DNA of 41,969 nucleotides from Tilletiaria anomala UBC 951 (lineage: Eukaryota; Basidiomycota; Exobasidiomycetes; Georgefischeriales; Tilletiariaceae): assembly GCF_000711695.1 (NCBI RefSeq), contig NW_013546890.1:1-41969 (forward strand), given 5' to 3'. The notes under the pieces were generated by a model. That model ran no database searches and was not told where the DNA came from. It worked only from the letters and a program-made list of their open reading frames with translations. Positions 1-11,366 of this stretch are shown here, piece after piece (the first letter of the stretch is position 1; every line of letters starts with the position of its first letter). Made by a program: the position numbers and the translations under genes.

Positions 1-1404
1 GGGGGGGGGGAATGGGAGGACGAAAGGGATTGGAGCATCGAGAGATGGGGTGGATAACCAATCCCCAATCTATCTTTCAAACTTATTGCAACCGGCGCTG
101 GCATCTCCCTCGAGTATAACGAGCTGCATTGCACGTTGGCGCTTTCCTTGCTTTCTATGTCGAGAGTTCAAGCACGCGTGGGTGTGCGGATGGATCACAG
201 CGATCAAGATCCGAATCAAGCATGTATGTACCATGGCATGTTTCAGGTTGCGATGTATGTCTCCTCTATGTGCCTCTGGGAAGGAGGGTTGAGTGGCCAA
301 CACGGTGCTGGCGCGCCTCTCTCTTTGGTTCCTTGCACCTCTGGGTGGGGGGGGGAGGTTACAACCATGTACACCGAACCAAAGAAACTAAGAACTGGTT
401 CCAGACGGCCGAGAGGCGAATGTGCGCCGACGCGTTCCTAGCACGGAAACAAAGAGCGGGTGATCAGCGCGTTTTCCTTGGAGGGGATCGCCAGTTTGCT
501 CTGAATTTGCCAGGCTGAGGAGTGAGACGAGCGAGAGACAGGGCTGCCGCGACTCTCGCGGCGGGCATCTGCCACAACCCTATTTCCGATCTGCGCCCAT
601 CGGTGTGGGGGTTCTGTGGGAGACTGACTCCCAAACCACAGACCAGCCTGTGAGCCAGGCGGCCCAGCCAATGAAGAGCGGATTGGATTCTGGTGAGATG
701 TGAAATGGTTGGGCGGTGATTTGAAGGGTTGCGCGGGGACATATGTATGGCCATCACCGCCGAGCAGGAGCAGAGGGTGGGACTGGGAGGCGCGAGCAGA
801 GCAGTCTATCATCATCATCATCATCGTCAGCCATCATCACATCACACCTCCTCTGCATAGAGGTGGAGTTGGGTGCAGCGGACATACATATTTACATGCT
901 GGCTGTTGGATGCTCCTCCCACATCGACCGCCTCGTGCTTATCATTCAGCTGTATCCCCCGCTCTGTGCACCCTGTACGCCCTGACTCGCCCTCACAGCC
1001 CACGCTCGCGCCTGCGTTGCTCTCATCCTCGTCTCCTGCATATACACCACAGCGCTGGGCACCAGCAGCAGCAGCGACACATTCGGCTCGAATCGACCCC
1101 AATCCCGCGCAGCCCTCTACGCAGCAACGCATTGGAGCCGGCTTCCACATTGGCGCAGACATCCCCTTACGCAGCGGCGTCTGGCGTGAGAGCAAAAGCA
1201 AGCGAGTGAGGGATCCTCCCCCCCCCCCAAACCCCATCCCGTGTCCTCTCTTCTTCCTATCAGATCCAGACTGACGCAGCGCAATGCACGGCGACATCAA
1301 CCTTAGCATTTCACCGCCCCCCTGCAACGACCCCCAGCGCTATTCATCTCATCCATCTATCTATCACCAATACTATCACTATCACCCGAGCAACAGTAGC
1401 TACT
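1..1404. other. Intergenic region upstream of the first gene; no gene recognised
   Basis: Several open frames cross this stretch, but none shows a recognisable domain or a believable start and splice structure. It holds simple-sequence tracts: runs of G at 1-10 and near 343-352, an ATC repeat near 808-826, and an 11-base C run near 1218-1228. The last 150 bases before the ATG at 1405 are rich in C and T with ATC/TATC repeats, which is typical of fungal promoters and leaders. This is probably the promoter and 5' leader of the following gene; I see no TATA box that I would trust. Confidence 0.5.
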
Positions 1405-3285
1405 ATGTCAATCGCAGCGCTCCCGAAAGCCCTGCAAATCTACATCAACCCCCCTCCTGCTGCTGCACCTGGACCTAGGGGCGGCGGCACAGCTAGCCGC
1501 GCCGGCTCCGTCGCCAGCGGCGCTCCCCGGAACGCCGTTGCTTCCCGTACAGGAATAGTGGCAGCAGCGGCGAAGAGTGGGAATAGCAGCGCAGGCACAG
1601 CGCCCACACTGCCCTTTCATCCCCTTCTACCCGCCAGCTATGCACCGAAAGGCCTCAAGGCGCCGCCGCCTTCTCCTTCTCCTGTTTCCGCTGCCGGAGC
1701 TTCTAGCGCAAGGGAGGCAGGCGCCACAACCAGCAGCAGCAGCTTTGCGAGCACGACCCCAAGCAGCTTTGGCGAAGCGCTGACTATCCTGCGTACCGGA
1801 AAGCAGCAGCCGCTCCCGCCAGAGTGGTGTCTGACGTTTGTCATGCCACAACAACAGCAACAGCAGTACACCGATCCCCCGAGTCGTTCTGGCGCACACT
1901 ATTCTGCCGCCACCGGAAGCAACATCCCACGAGCTCGTGCCCCCACCGCCGCTGTCTCCTCCTCCTCCTCCGCCTCCGCCTCGTCTTCTTCTGCTTCCAC
2001 AACTTCATTTTCGAGACGCAAGGCCGTAAAGGTATTTCGCAGTCCGTCTGCCAGGGCTGCAGCCCCAGCCGCAGCTACCTCCACCACCGCTTCCACTCCG
2101 TCAGCAAGCGAACAAAGCGACCACGCACGCGGCTCCCTTCCCGGGCGCCAATATGCACAGCCGGCCGCGACAGCTGCTGCCCGTACAAGCAAACAACAGC
2201 AGCAGTGCCACATCGTCGCGCCGCGCACCGCCCACCCGCTCCTGGCTACCACACGCACCTGGGACGCGCAGACGGGCCGGCGCGCTGACATCTTTGCGCT
2301 GACCAACGACCGCTACCCCGGCGCGCCAGGCACAGTGCTGCACAAAACCAGGGAGAGCGCCGTCAAGGCCGCCCTTGCGGCTAAGCGCGAGATGGCCCGC
2401 CTTGCGGCCAAGAAGGCTGAGCTCGAGCACATTCTTGGCTTTGGCACTGGCGCTGCGCCGGCTGGCGGTGGAGGTGCGGGTGGTGGTGGCGGTGGCGGCT
2501 TGTCAGCAGGATCTTACGTGAACAGCAACGGCAGTGGGAGCGCGAACGGGGCGCATTCAGCAGCAGGAGCAGTTGCAGCCGCAGACGGCCTGGCGAGCCT
2601 GCTGGGGGCCGACGCAGCGCTCATGAACGGCCATGGACAGGTGACGCTCGTGCGCGAACACACCTCTGCGCTCGGCAAGCGCCAGCGCAAGAGCGCCTCG
2701 CCGTACACGATGCCGTACACGTCCACCGGCGCCAGCGCCGGCCCTGCGGCCAAGCGCGCGCGCAAGGGCGCAGCGAGAAGCGCCAGCGCCGCTGACGACG
2801 GCAGGAGCAGCCGCGCCGGCTCTACAGAACCCGCCGACCACCACTACCCGTCGCGTACGCGCCGGCCGCGGTCACGCGGCGCGTCGCCTGGCCCGCTGGC
2901 TGCCGGCGCTGCTGCTGGGCCTGGCGCGAGTGCAGCGGGGGGCGGGGATGCTGTTGACGCTGCCGCGGTCGCCGACGGGCTCTCCAGCCTGCTGGCGGCA
3001 GGCACGCGGCGCGGCGTCAGCGGCCTGAGCAAGGAGTTCAAGCCGATGCCAGAGGAGGATGAAGAGGCAGAGGTGGAGGAGGCGGAGGGAGTGCATCGCG
3101 CTGCGGACGATGAGGGTGATGCGCCCGCCATGGCTGAGACTGGCGACGCTGGCGTCGCTGTCGCCGCCGAGGAGGGCGCGAGCAGAGCAGCAGACGGCAG
3201 CAAACGCAGTAATAGCAACGACAATGACGCGAAGCGCGCGTCCGACGCCGACGAGGAGGCGTCCACCCACGGGAAAAGTGCATAG
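1405..3285 (+). CDS. Low-complexity orphan protein, 626 aa, function unknown
   Basis: I do not recognise this protein. It is one uninterrupted frame from an ATG at 1405. Most of it is low complexity: Ala/Ser/Pro-rich stretches, a poly-Gln run near residues 149-154 and a second short one near 264, and a Gly-rich stretch near 353-366. Two segments look folded and probably conserved: about 120-147 (contains LTILRTGKQQPLPPEW) and about 281-343 (contains RTWDAQTGRRADIFALTN, followed by an Ala/Lys-rich helix ending in AELEHIL). The motif ADGLxSLL occurs twice, near residues 393 and 523. The C-terminus is strongly acidic, and a basic patch (AAKRARKGAARS) near 448 could be a nuclear localisation signal. 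Base composition is more GC-rich than its neighbours. A nuclear or chromatin role is only a guess. It converges with the Skt5-like gene, whose stop is about 700 bp away. Confidence 0.7.
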   Translation: MSIAALPKALQIYINPPPAAAPGPRGGGTASRAGSVASGAPRNAVASRTGIVAAAAKSGNSSAGTAPTLPFHPLLPASYAPKGLKAPPPSPSPVSAAGASSAREAGATTSSSSFASTTPSSFGEALTILRTGKQQPLPPEWCLTFVMPQQQQQQYTDPPSRSGAHYSAATGSNIPRARAPTAAVSSSSSASASSSSASTTSFSRRKAVKVFRSPSARAAAPAAATSTTASTPSASEQSDHARGSLPGRQYAQPAATAAARTSKQQQQCHIVAPRTAHPLLATTRTWDAQTGRRADIFALTNDRYPGAPGTVLHKTRESAVKAALAAKREMARLAAKKAELEHILGFGTGAAPAGGGGAGGGGGGGLSAGSYVNSNGSGSANGAHSAAGAVAAADGLASLLGADAALMNGHGQVTLVREHTSALGKRQRKSASPYTMPYTSTGASAGPAAKRARKGAARSASAADDGRSSRAGSTEPADHHYPSRTRRPRSRGASPGPLAAGAAAGPGASAAGGGDAVDAAAVADGLSSLLAAGTRRGVSGLSKEFKPMPEEDEEAEVEEAEGVHRAADDEGDAPAMAETGDAGVAVAAEEGASRAADGSKRSNSNDNDAKRASDADEEASTHGKSA

Positions 3286-3990
3286 GCCTCCGCCGACGCA
3301 GTGGGCTCCGCTTCGTGATTCGCGATTCAAGCGCTTCCTGCTGCAGGCAGACCACCCCTACATGCCGATCTCTCAGGGATGCTTTGTTTCTATCGACGAT
3401 CAGCACAGTTATGTTGCATCGGAAGCATCACCCCGCACCAGTAAGCAACTGCCTCTTCCTCCCTCTTCCTGATAGAGCATCTCGCTATCACATGTCGATG
3501 GCGACCCACATTTTATGCTACGTATACTACTAGATTGGCCAAGCATATTCACGCCAGCGCCGCGCACAGCCTCCTGCCTGCCTTCTCGAATGAACCCTCT
3601 GGGTCGGGGACAAAGGGCAACCGGTGGATCGGGGCCCAAAGAAGACAGCGTTCAGCGCGACAGGGTTCAACCATGTAAAACGTTAAGGGTCAAGAGTCCA
3701 TCAGGAGCATGGATTGGTATGGTGCTGTTGGTCAAAGTGCGACTATGGGAGAAAGATGCTGCATGGGGAAATAATGATCCGAGTAGAGATGCAACGCAAC
3801 ATAACAAGAGCTGGAAGCGTCGGCTTGAGCTAGAGCTGAAGTTTGGACGAGTCGGGCAAACACTTGGCAGGAGGGAGGATAACATTGCGGGTGAGCTGCG
3901 GAGCGGAGGGGTCGTCATAGCTGGATCGTAAGACGTGACGAATCGTGAGCGTGGGAAGGCGCGTCAAAGTGCCCTGCAGACCGGATGTCT
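3286..3990. other. Convergent intergenic region; nothing recognised
   Basis: This lies between the stop of the orphan gene on + and the stop of the Skt5-like gene on -. Short open frames exist on both strands but none resembles a known family. It probably holds the two 3' untranslated regions and terminators. I see no RNA gene or repeat. Confidence 0.5.
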
Positions 3991-6900
3991 CTATTTAAAC
4001 CAAGACTTTTTCTTCTGTGTTGGGTTTCCTGCTTCTGCTGCCTGTGGCTGCTGCGAAGGAGGCGGCGTCGGCATCTGTCGATTGCCCATCGCATTTCCAG
4101 CGTGCGGAGCCATCGGATAGCTCGAGGGCAGCATTTGCTGGCGATGTTGCTGCTGCGGCGATGCCTGCTGAGCTTCCTGCTTGTGTAGAAGAGCTAGTCG
4201 CTGCTGCATGCGCGCCTCCTCCTTGTCTCGTGGAGACAGAGGCCCACCGGGGACACCCGCTTGCATCTGCGGATGCAAGCCAGCAGGTAGTGCCGCGCCA
4301 GGAGGAGCAGCCGAGAAGGATTGCCGCGAACGATGCATGGGCATCTGCTGTGAGTACATGGGAGCGGGAGCGAAGGACGAGTATGCATCGGTGGCCATGG
4401 ACATTGGGCGCGAGCCTCCCGGCGACGTTGCCGAGGGGCCGACAAAGGAATCCTGCGAATCTTGACGATGCGCCCGAAAGCCTGCGTGCTTGCGTCGATC
4501 TGCTGCATCTGGATCACCGATCCACTGTGACAGGCGCGGATCAAAGTTTCGCGGCTGAGATGGCCTCTGTTCTACTGGTGGCGCAGGGAGAGGTACTTGT
4601 TGGCTGGCTCGCTTTGCCGCGGGACCAAGGCCGCTTGCAGACATCCTTGACAATGCACCGATACGCTGGTTCGCTCGGCGGTCGCCATGCTCCGCAGCAA
4701 GCTTGTACCAGCTCTTGGCATCACGTAAATCCTTGACAGTGCCAATGCCCATCTGGAACAGAGCATGTGCGAAAGTTTGTTAGCTTACCTTGCAAGAATG
4801 ATGAGAAAGGCAAAGGGCGCCAACCGATAGCATTGCTCACCTCGGTAAAGTATCCAACCGCGTATTCTGCCTTCGCCAAGCCTTGTTCTGCTGCCTTCTT
4901 GGCCCACAAGTACGCCTCGGTGTCGCTCTGCGGCAAGATGCCCGGCGCCCCCACGAGATACCACGCTGTTAAAGCAAAGCAAGCCTCCTTGTGGTTTTGT
5001 TGTGCGGCTGGAGAGGTGAACGTGTTGAAAGTCAGCGTTGGCCCTTGAGAAATAGATATTACCAGATTCAACACTCGTCAAGATTCACCAATGTTGTACA
5101 TGTGGATACTCAATCCCCCGTCTTGCGGGCATCCCATCCGTCCATATTCGTAGTTGACACCAAGCTTGTACGCGCTTGGGGCGTAGCCCATCTCTGCGCT
5201 CTGCGCCAGGAGCTCGCAGGAATACTCGGGATCGACAAAAACAACATTGTCAACTCCACGCTCATGCAGGAGCGCTAGCTCGTGCAGCGCATGCGGGAAC
5301 TCCGGGGTGGCAGCCTCGGCGGAGCGCTTGAGCCATTTGACGCCCTCCTTTGCGCTCTTCTTGAGCCCCAGCTCACCATTGAGCTCGGCAGTGGCGAGAC
5401 GGTACATGGCGCCTGGGTGGCCTTGCGAAGCTGCTTTGCGGTAGAACTGCAGGGCCTTAGCATTGTCCTTGCGGCAGCCCCAGCCTTTCTCCTGGCACGT
5501 CCCCGCTCGGTAGGCGGCGTCTGGATGACCGTGCTTGGCGGCGAGAATGAAGAGCGGGTACGCCTTGTCAAACGCTTGCTTGCCGCCAGGTGTCCCGATG
5601 CCATTGGCGTAGCAATCGGCCAAGAAGTACTGCGAATCTGCATGCCCGCGATCAGCAACCTTCTTCAGGAGGCCAAGCGCTTCCTTAATCAAGTCTTCCT
5701 TCGCAGCCTCTTGGCCTGCAGCGGGCGCCCCCTCTCCGCCACCCTCCACCATCCCCATCGTATTTGATGCATCGATCATGAAAACGGAAAACTCGTAGAT
5801 GAGGTTCGGGTCATTTGTCTTTCTCGCGTTTTGGCGGTACAGCTCGAGCGTCTTTCCATGCGATAGAAGAGCGGCTTGCTGACCCGGCTTGAGATGGCTA
5901 TGGTTGAGCAATGCCCCTGCTGGGTTGGCCGGTGCAATCGACCTTGGGCGATCATTTGCAGGGCCCGTCGGAGTGTGAGCAGACGAGGTGTTGGGAATGT
6001 TGCTGGCATTCGTATTGATTGGCGGTGGCATGTTATTGCCTCTCCGAACCCCCCATCTATTAGTCTCATCGTCGTTCGTTGTCGAATTAAGCGTCTCGCC
6101 GCGATGATACGCCGCAATACGAGCTGACTGTGTCTGTCCATCTCGGCTGACTGTCTCCGTTCCTGGAAGCGGACCACCAAGGTCCGTACCGCCAAAGAAC
6201 GAAGAAGGACGTCCGCCTATGGCTCCGCCCGTCATCGCACTGTCGTTGTCCAATGCACTGGCGCAGCCGCCCATGCTGGAGCCCGTGTCTGGTGTGGCGT
6301 ACGCGCCAAGTGGAGTCCTAGTACGACCTGCTGCTCCAGCGGTTGCTGCGTCGCTCTGACCGTTATTGATACCAAAGAAGCTGTTTGGACGAGTGCGCTG
6401 CCCACTACCTTCGGGGAAAGGGCTTTCATAGTCATCATCGGCGTTCGGGAGCTCGGATGGGTGTGCAATGCCCGCTGACTTTGTTGCTAACAGATCTTGC
6501 GGCGGCATGGTTGGCATGCCAGTTGCATGTGGCCCGGGTTGAGGCAGCGGCCAACTGGCGCCGGTAAAAGGAATTGAATCGCGGCTTAATGGCTCTGCAG
6601 AGGAAGTAGAGCTCGCAAGATAGTAGCTTGCGCTCGAAACTGGACCTGCATCAGCGTATTCGCCAGGTCCTCCGTAGTTGCTCTCTGCGGTTGATGGCAT
6701 CGTCACCAGCCCATAAGATGGGACTTCAGGCGCTGATGAATGGCTGCCTCTTCCTTGTTCGTGCAAATCAACCGACGCTGCTTCTGCAGCAGCTTCGAGC
6801 CTCGCGACGTCGCCGCTCTGACGGGCGATGCTCATGTTGCTGAAAGAAGGAGCGATACTTGTGCTCTGGACGCTGTCCGCGCTGAATGCACCAACACTTT

Positions 6901-7372
6901 GTTTGGGTGGTTGTCCGCCGTTCACATAGGCAGTGCCATTTGTGCTGCGCATGGCTGGTGATTGCACTGCACTGCTCGCCGCACTGGTTGCAGCACTTGT
7001 CTGACTTGGCGTCGCACCGAAGTTGATGTTGGCAAAGGGTTTCTCCTTAGGGAAAGTAGGATTGGTATCAAAGCTGCTGAACTCCGGGTACATGTCGCTT
7101 GCGGAAAGAGACTGTGTGCTCGGCGCTGTCGAAGCGGTCGTGGTCGTGCTGGGCGTGTTGATCGAGTTGGAACTCTGGTCGCCGGAACCAGGAAACTTGA
7201 GGCCAGCTGCAAAATCCCTGTTGAGCCCTTGGAAATCGACCAAGTGCGCTTCGACTAGGCTCTTGTCTGCAGCATCTGCTACAGGTGCTGGTGCAGCTGC
7301 ACTGGCGTCTTCGGGTGTTTGGAAGCGGTTGTGAAATTGATGCACCCGCGATGCCATGTTGGATGACGACAT
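3991..7372 (-). CDS. SKT5: Sel1-repeat protein, Skt5/Chs4-type chitin synthase activator, about 1070 aa
   Basis: Three exons fit in phase: 7372-5089, 5007-4841 and 4752-3991. The introns are 81 nt (donor GTGAAT) and 88 nt (donor GTGAGC). The first ~470 residues are Ser/Thr/Ala/Pro-rich and probably disordered. Then comes a conserved lead-in (GKTLELYRQNARKTNDPN, about 500), and from about 560 to 870 a run of Sel1-type TPR repeats with signatures such as ADSQYFLADCYANGIG, HPDAAYRAGTCQEKGWG and HPGAMYRLATAELNGE. The introns fall inside this repeat block and the repeats read cleanly across both joins. The C-terminal ~200 residues are Gln/Pro-rich. In yeast, Skt5/Chs4 activates chitin synthase III at the bud neck; a role in chitin or cell-wall synthesis is inferred from the family. 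The yeast protein ends in a CaaX prenylation box, but this one ends KKKSWFK. Other Sel1 proteins share the repeat, so the exact orthologue is less certain than the family. Confidence 0.85.
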
Positions 7373-8445
7373 CAGTGGCGATGCTTTTACTTGACGAGGT
7401 TGCTGACGGCCTCCTGAGAGGACGACTAAGCAGCAATCAATCGCACGCTGGCACTCTCGTCAAAGAGCCGAATAATAGACGAACTCTCGAGACCTGCCCG
7501 CTGGGAATCCGCCGACCTGGGCAGCTTCTTCGTTACAGGAAACTTGGCAAGGGGTGGCTACAGAGCGGCCTTGGTAAAGTGCGGTGCGCGTCGAGCGGGG
7601 ACAATCACCGCCGCTGCCGCTCTTCGTTGTTACCTGTTCGCAGGTTGATAATGCGCACTTTGGTCCTCATCAAAGAGTTGACTGCGGCGTTCAACAAGCA
7701 TCCGAGTCAAATAGAGGGCCTGTTGTGCGTATGCACCTGGTGAGGACGAAGCGACGTGCCCTACCCAGCAAACAATTTGATACAACTCTTTTGTCGTCGA
7801 CACCCCGTCTCCGGATCTGCGCTGTTTTTGGTCGCACCTCACAGAATTTCGCAACTCATTTCGATGCAAATCCGCGGATGATGGAATCAAATTCCTGTAA
7901 CCGGGTGGCTCACACTGGCGCAGCGCCGTTCATAGCCCTATCACTGGAAGACACCAACGGCCGAGGTCAGATGTGCCGCTAGACAGCAGCTGCCTGCTTT
8001 GCGGGGGGACAGGGATGATGAGGCGCGCAGCGCGCCAGCGATGTGGCAACGGACACGCCGTTCGCAGCGAGGCACGCCTAGAGACCAATTCGAACTTCTT
8101 CCAAATAACGCGGAATATATGTGCCAAACCACAGCGAAGATGCCAAATCCTGCGAAGAAACTGAGGAAATAATTCACATCCATTCAAATTTCTTGAAAGT
8201 GCTTCTTTATCTTATAGATTGCTGGCCTTGTTTGGGGGATTGGCGGATTGCAAAAGTCGCACGTACCACCAACGGGACAAACCAGACTCGTGGAGACTTG
8301 GCCGCTTTGCACCTGAGCCCTTTACGGGCTACCACGACCAGACGTGCTTGCCGGGCTCTGTTTGACGTGACAATGTGAATAAAGATTGTAGAACGATGTG
8401 ACGATGTATGGAAGACAACTGACATTAACGCTGCATATGTCTAGA
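7373..8445. other. Intergenic region upstream of the Skt5-like gene; no gene recognised
   Basis: This is about 1.07 kb between the ATG of the Skt5-like gene and the downstream end of the Zn2Cys6 factor locus, both on -. Small overlapping frames are present, but none has a recognisable motif. It is likely the promoter of the Skt5-like gene plus the terminator of the transcription factor. No clear repeat or RNA gene is seen. Confidence 0.5.
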
Positions 8446-8799
8446 TCAGGCCAGTGGCCTCTTTTGCAAGCTGTACTTTTCCGTCTTACAGAATTTCATC
8501 GCCTGGATCCATTGGGCGACCCGGTCGTTCTCATCCGGCCACCACCGAGCATCCGAGCCCCCTTCCAAAGCGGCGTCCGGAAAGTCCGACGATATGAAGG
8601 AGTCGAGGAGCGTGCGTCGTCTTGGAGGCTCCTCCGTCTGCGCGTGCACCTCGCGCAAACTCGCTGATATTACATCCAGGACATCGTGGTAGCGCGTGCG
8701 AAGGATAAAGCGCCAGTGGCGTGCGGCCATCGTTTCTTGCTGTGTCCGCTCGATCGGATAGCACGGCGCTGCTGGTTCACTGCCCTCGTCTTTCAATAC
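8446..8799 (-). other. In-frame open extension after the TAG of the Zn2Cys6 factor
   Basis: Directly after the TAG at 8802-8800 the same frame stays open for 117 codons, to a stop ending at 8446. The translation looks like real protein: it contains an amphipathic stretch (ARHWRFILRTRYHDVLDV), an Arg-rich turn and a Trp-containing tail, and it reads as a natural continuation of the regulatory domain. I found no GT-AG intron that removes the TAG while keeping the flanking frame, except an 81-nt candidate (8880-8800) with a poor GTCGAA donor that would delete apparently good coding sequence. A nonsense change, readthrough, an unusual intron or a sequence error are all possible. Confidence 0.45.
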
Positions 8800-11366
8800 C
8801 TAGGGATGCAGCGCCCAATCCTCCAAATCCGCGTAAATCTCGCGGGCCGCAGCATCGCGCCTCGCCGCCTCTGCTTCGACTCTCTTTTTCGATAATTCCT
8901 CCTCACCATCGTCGAGTTGCAGAGGTTGGCAGAGCTCTGAGTCGATAATCCTCTTCCAGATTAAATGCAGTGCGACATCCTGTCGATACGCGCCAATGCA
9001 CTCCCGGTCGCTCGCACCGCCTAGACCCTCGTCGCGGTACTCGCCGTTCATCGGACGAGGAGGGCCGAGCAGCTTCAAGTTGTCTACGTTCGGGAGCTGG
9101 AACGAGCGGTCCCTCCAGAGACGCTGGTGAATCTGCGCTGTGAATCCATCCGCGAGAATCCGCTTCCATTCCTCCATCTCCACCGGCCGTTGGCTGTACA
9201 GCGCCAACATGTTCGATAGCAACCATTGCGATGCGCTAAGTGTGCGGCATACATGCACCACCAGCGGCTCGATGAAGCGATGCACTGCAAGCGACAGCGT
9301 AGAGATGCGCAGGATGCGCGAGAGGTCGAACGTGATCTCGTCGTACGCATAACCAGTCTGTCGAGGCTGCGCGAGCGCCCAGCCGACCTTGTAACAGTGA
9401 AATGCGAAGTGGTCAAAACTGACCCTGGCCTTGTTCTTGCCGTCATTGAACGAGACGATTGCACCAGGGTCGACAAAGGCTGCAATGGCGGCGACCATGA
9501 GCACGATAGCCTGCCCATGACGAATCTCAACTGGGGTCTTGCCGCCCGTGTTGCTTGTCTGCGCGATGCGGATGAGATCATCAAGCTTGTCGAAGAACAT
9601 ACGCGAATGCAGACATGGAAATGCATGATGCGCGGAGGCAAAGTACCGCTTGATCAGTCGAGGAGTCGCCGGATGCAGAAGAAGGCGATTTGCTTGTGCA
9701 CGCAGCCCGTCAAAGTCAGATTCGTGCAACGCAAGCTCGGGCCAGAGTGAAATTGGCCGAGACGTATCTTCGAGCCGGTCCCAAGGAAGCGAGATTATCC
9801 TGCCAGCCGGGCCAATCACACTCCAGTCCTGCTGGAAAAACGTAATCAGCCTATTGCATGATGCATCCCCATCTGACGACACGGGTGCCACTTGAATCGC
9901 TCTACGCCGTAAAGTGGGCCCCAAGCCTTCTTCAGCTGGATGTGGTAGCAGCGTAAGCCGATGCGGGTATTCACTCACCCAGACTCATCAAATAATAAAC
10001 TGAATGACTCGTCAAGCTTATTCGCAAAACGAAGCGAAGCACCGACCCCGACTTGACTGGGCAGCTCGTGGCAGTTGGGTTTCACAAAAAGTGATTCGAG
10101 CTGCTCATCAACGAGCATGATTGCGTGGTGGGACGCCGCGGAGGGGGAGTTGGCAGAGCTATTGAAGTTACGTGAGGCCTTGGATGATCCGACGGCCGTA
10201 GTTGGGAAAGTATTAGACAGATCCCTGGGCGATGCGGAAAGAGCGTAGCGCAGCTCTTCTGCCATCGACGCCGGACTGTAGCTCAAAGTGGGGACGGAAC
10301 CATGTCTCGGACCGCCACGGTGAGGCACTTGAGACTCGTGCTGGGGCGGCTGAGTTCCATAATGCCGGAAGGCTGCATACTCGCTGTGGGACTCGCGGGA
10401 TGGTGGCGAATCCACAAGGCTTTTCAAGTGAGGCGCCTGCACCGCCTGATAGCCCGCCGCAGCAGCATTCCACCCGAGGGAACACTCGCGGCTAGCCTGA
10501 AGTTGAGGTAAGTACGTCTCACTCGCTGACCTGTGGTGTATCAGATCCGGGGTCCTCGATTGGTCACCGTTGCTTGGTGTGAGAGAAGCGAACAAGGGTG
10601 ACGCGTCACCGAGTGTTGGCTGATATGTTGAGTGGTGCGCTTCTTGCGCATGAACGAAAGGAATGCTCGGCTGCAGAATGGGGCCGAACCCTGACGGGAT
10701 GGTAGTTAAGTCGAAGCTGTGGGCGCTCCAGTGTGGGTTATCGATGGCGGATGTGCTGGTTGCTGAATTTGAACCGTCTGAGTCGCCATTAGACGCGACC
10801 TTGTGCGTGATGACCGAAGAGGATGATGACGAAGTAGTCGTTGCGGGCGCTGTCCCGCTGAAAGAATGTCGAGGATGCATTGGCCTGCCAGGTCGCCGAG
10901 CGCTATAGGCACTTTGACTTTGACGACGTTGCTCTTTGAGTGCTTCGCGAAAAGTCTTGTATGGCACACCCCAATCGCTGAATATGCTCTTCTGTTCACG
11001 TTTCGGGGGACCGGGAAGTAAGAGGGTATCTTCGTTGGTGCACTCAGCCCCAGCCTTGACACATCGCCCGCAAGGCTTGTCGGGTTCGAATCTTCGCTCG
11101 CACTTGGTCTTGAGCCGTCTGCATCGATCGCAAGCTGCCGACGCTGGGAGCTCCTTGGTAGATGGTGCAGACGACACCGAGGGAAGGCGGGACTTCGCTC
11201 GACTGGAGGATGAGGATGCTTTGTTCAACGTTCGCTTGCCTTTGTACCTCGACTGCAGCGCCCGCATCGACAAATGTAGCTCGGCGGCAATCTCGGCTGC
11301 CGTTTTGGAAGTCTGACTCTCTCCAAAACCTGGTCGCCCGATTGGCAATCGATGATGCTTGACCAT
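8800..11366 (-). CDS. Zn2Cys6 fungal-type transcription factor, about 829 aa to the first stop
   Basis: Two exons are proposed: 11366-9979 and 9901-8800. The intron is 77 nt, with donor GTGAGT and acceptor CGTAG. The reading is open upstream to a GTG at 11477, but the first ATG is at 11366 and is my preferred start. Residues 79-109 form a classic binuclear zinc cluster: C-x2-C-x6-C (CDRCRRLKTKC), then C-x2-C-x6-C (CGRCVKAGAEC). An upstream helix (AAEIAAELHLSMRALQSRYKG) and a Ser/Pro-rich linker follow family habits. Exon 2 carries the helical fungal regulatory domain (for example ASAHHAFPCLHSRMFFDKLD and QWLLSNMLALYSQRPVEMEEW). It should bind DNA, often as a dimer, and regulate transcription in the nucleus; target genes are unknown. 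The frame ends in a TAG that seems to cut off about 117 further in-frame codons (separate entry). Confidence 0.85.

Noticed and set aside
700-1327. Several overlapping open frames upstream of the orphan gene
   Set aside because: They are short, mutually overlapping on both strands, made of simple repeats and without recognisable motifs; most likely non-coding.
11080-11110. T-arm-like GGTTCGAAT motif suggesting a tRNA
   Set aside because: It lies inside the zinc-cluster coding region of the Zn2Cys6 factor, and no matching acceptor stem, D arm or anticodon arm is present.
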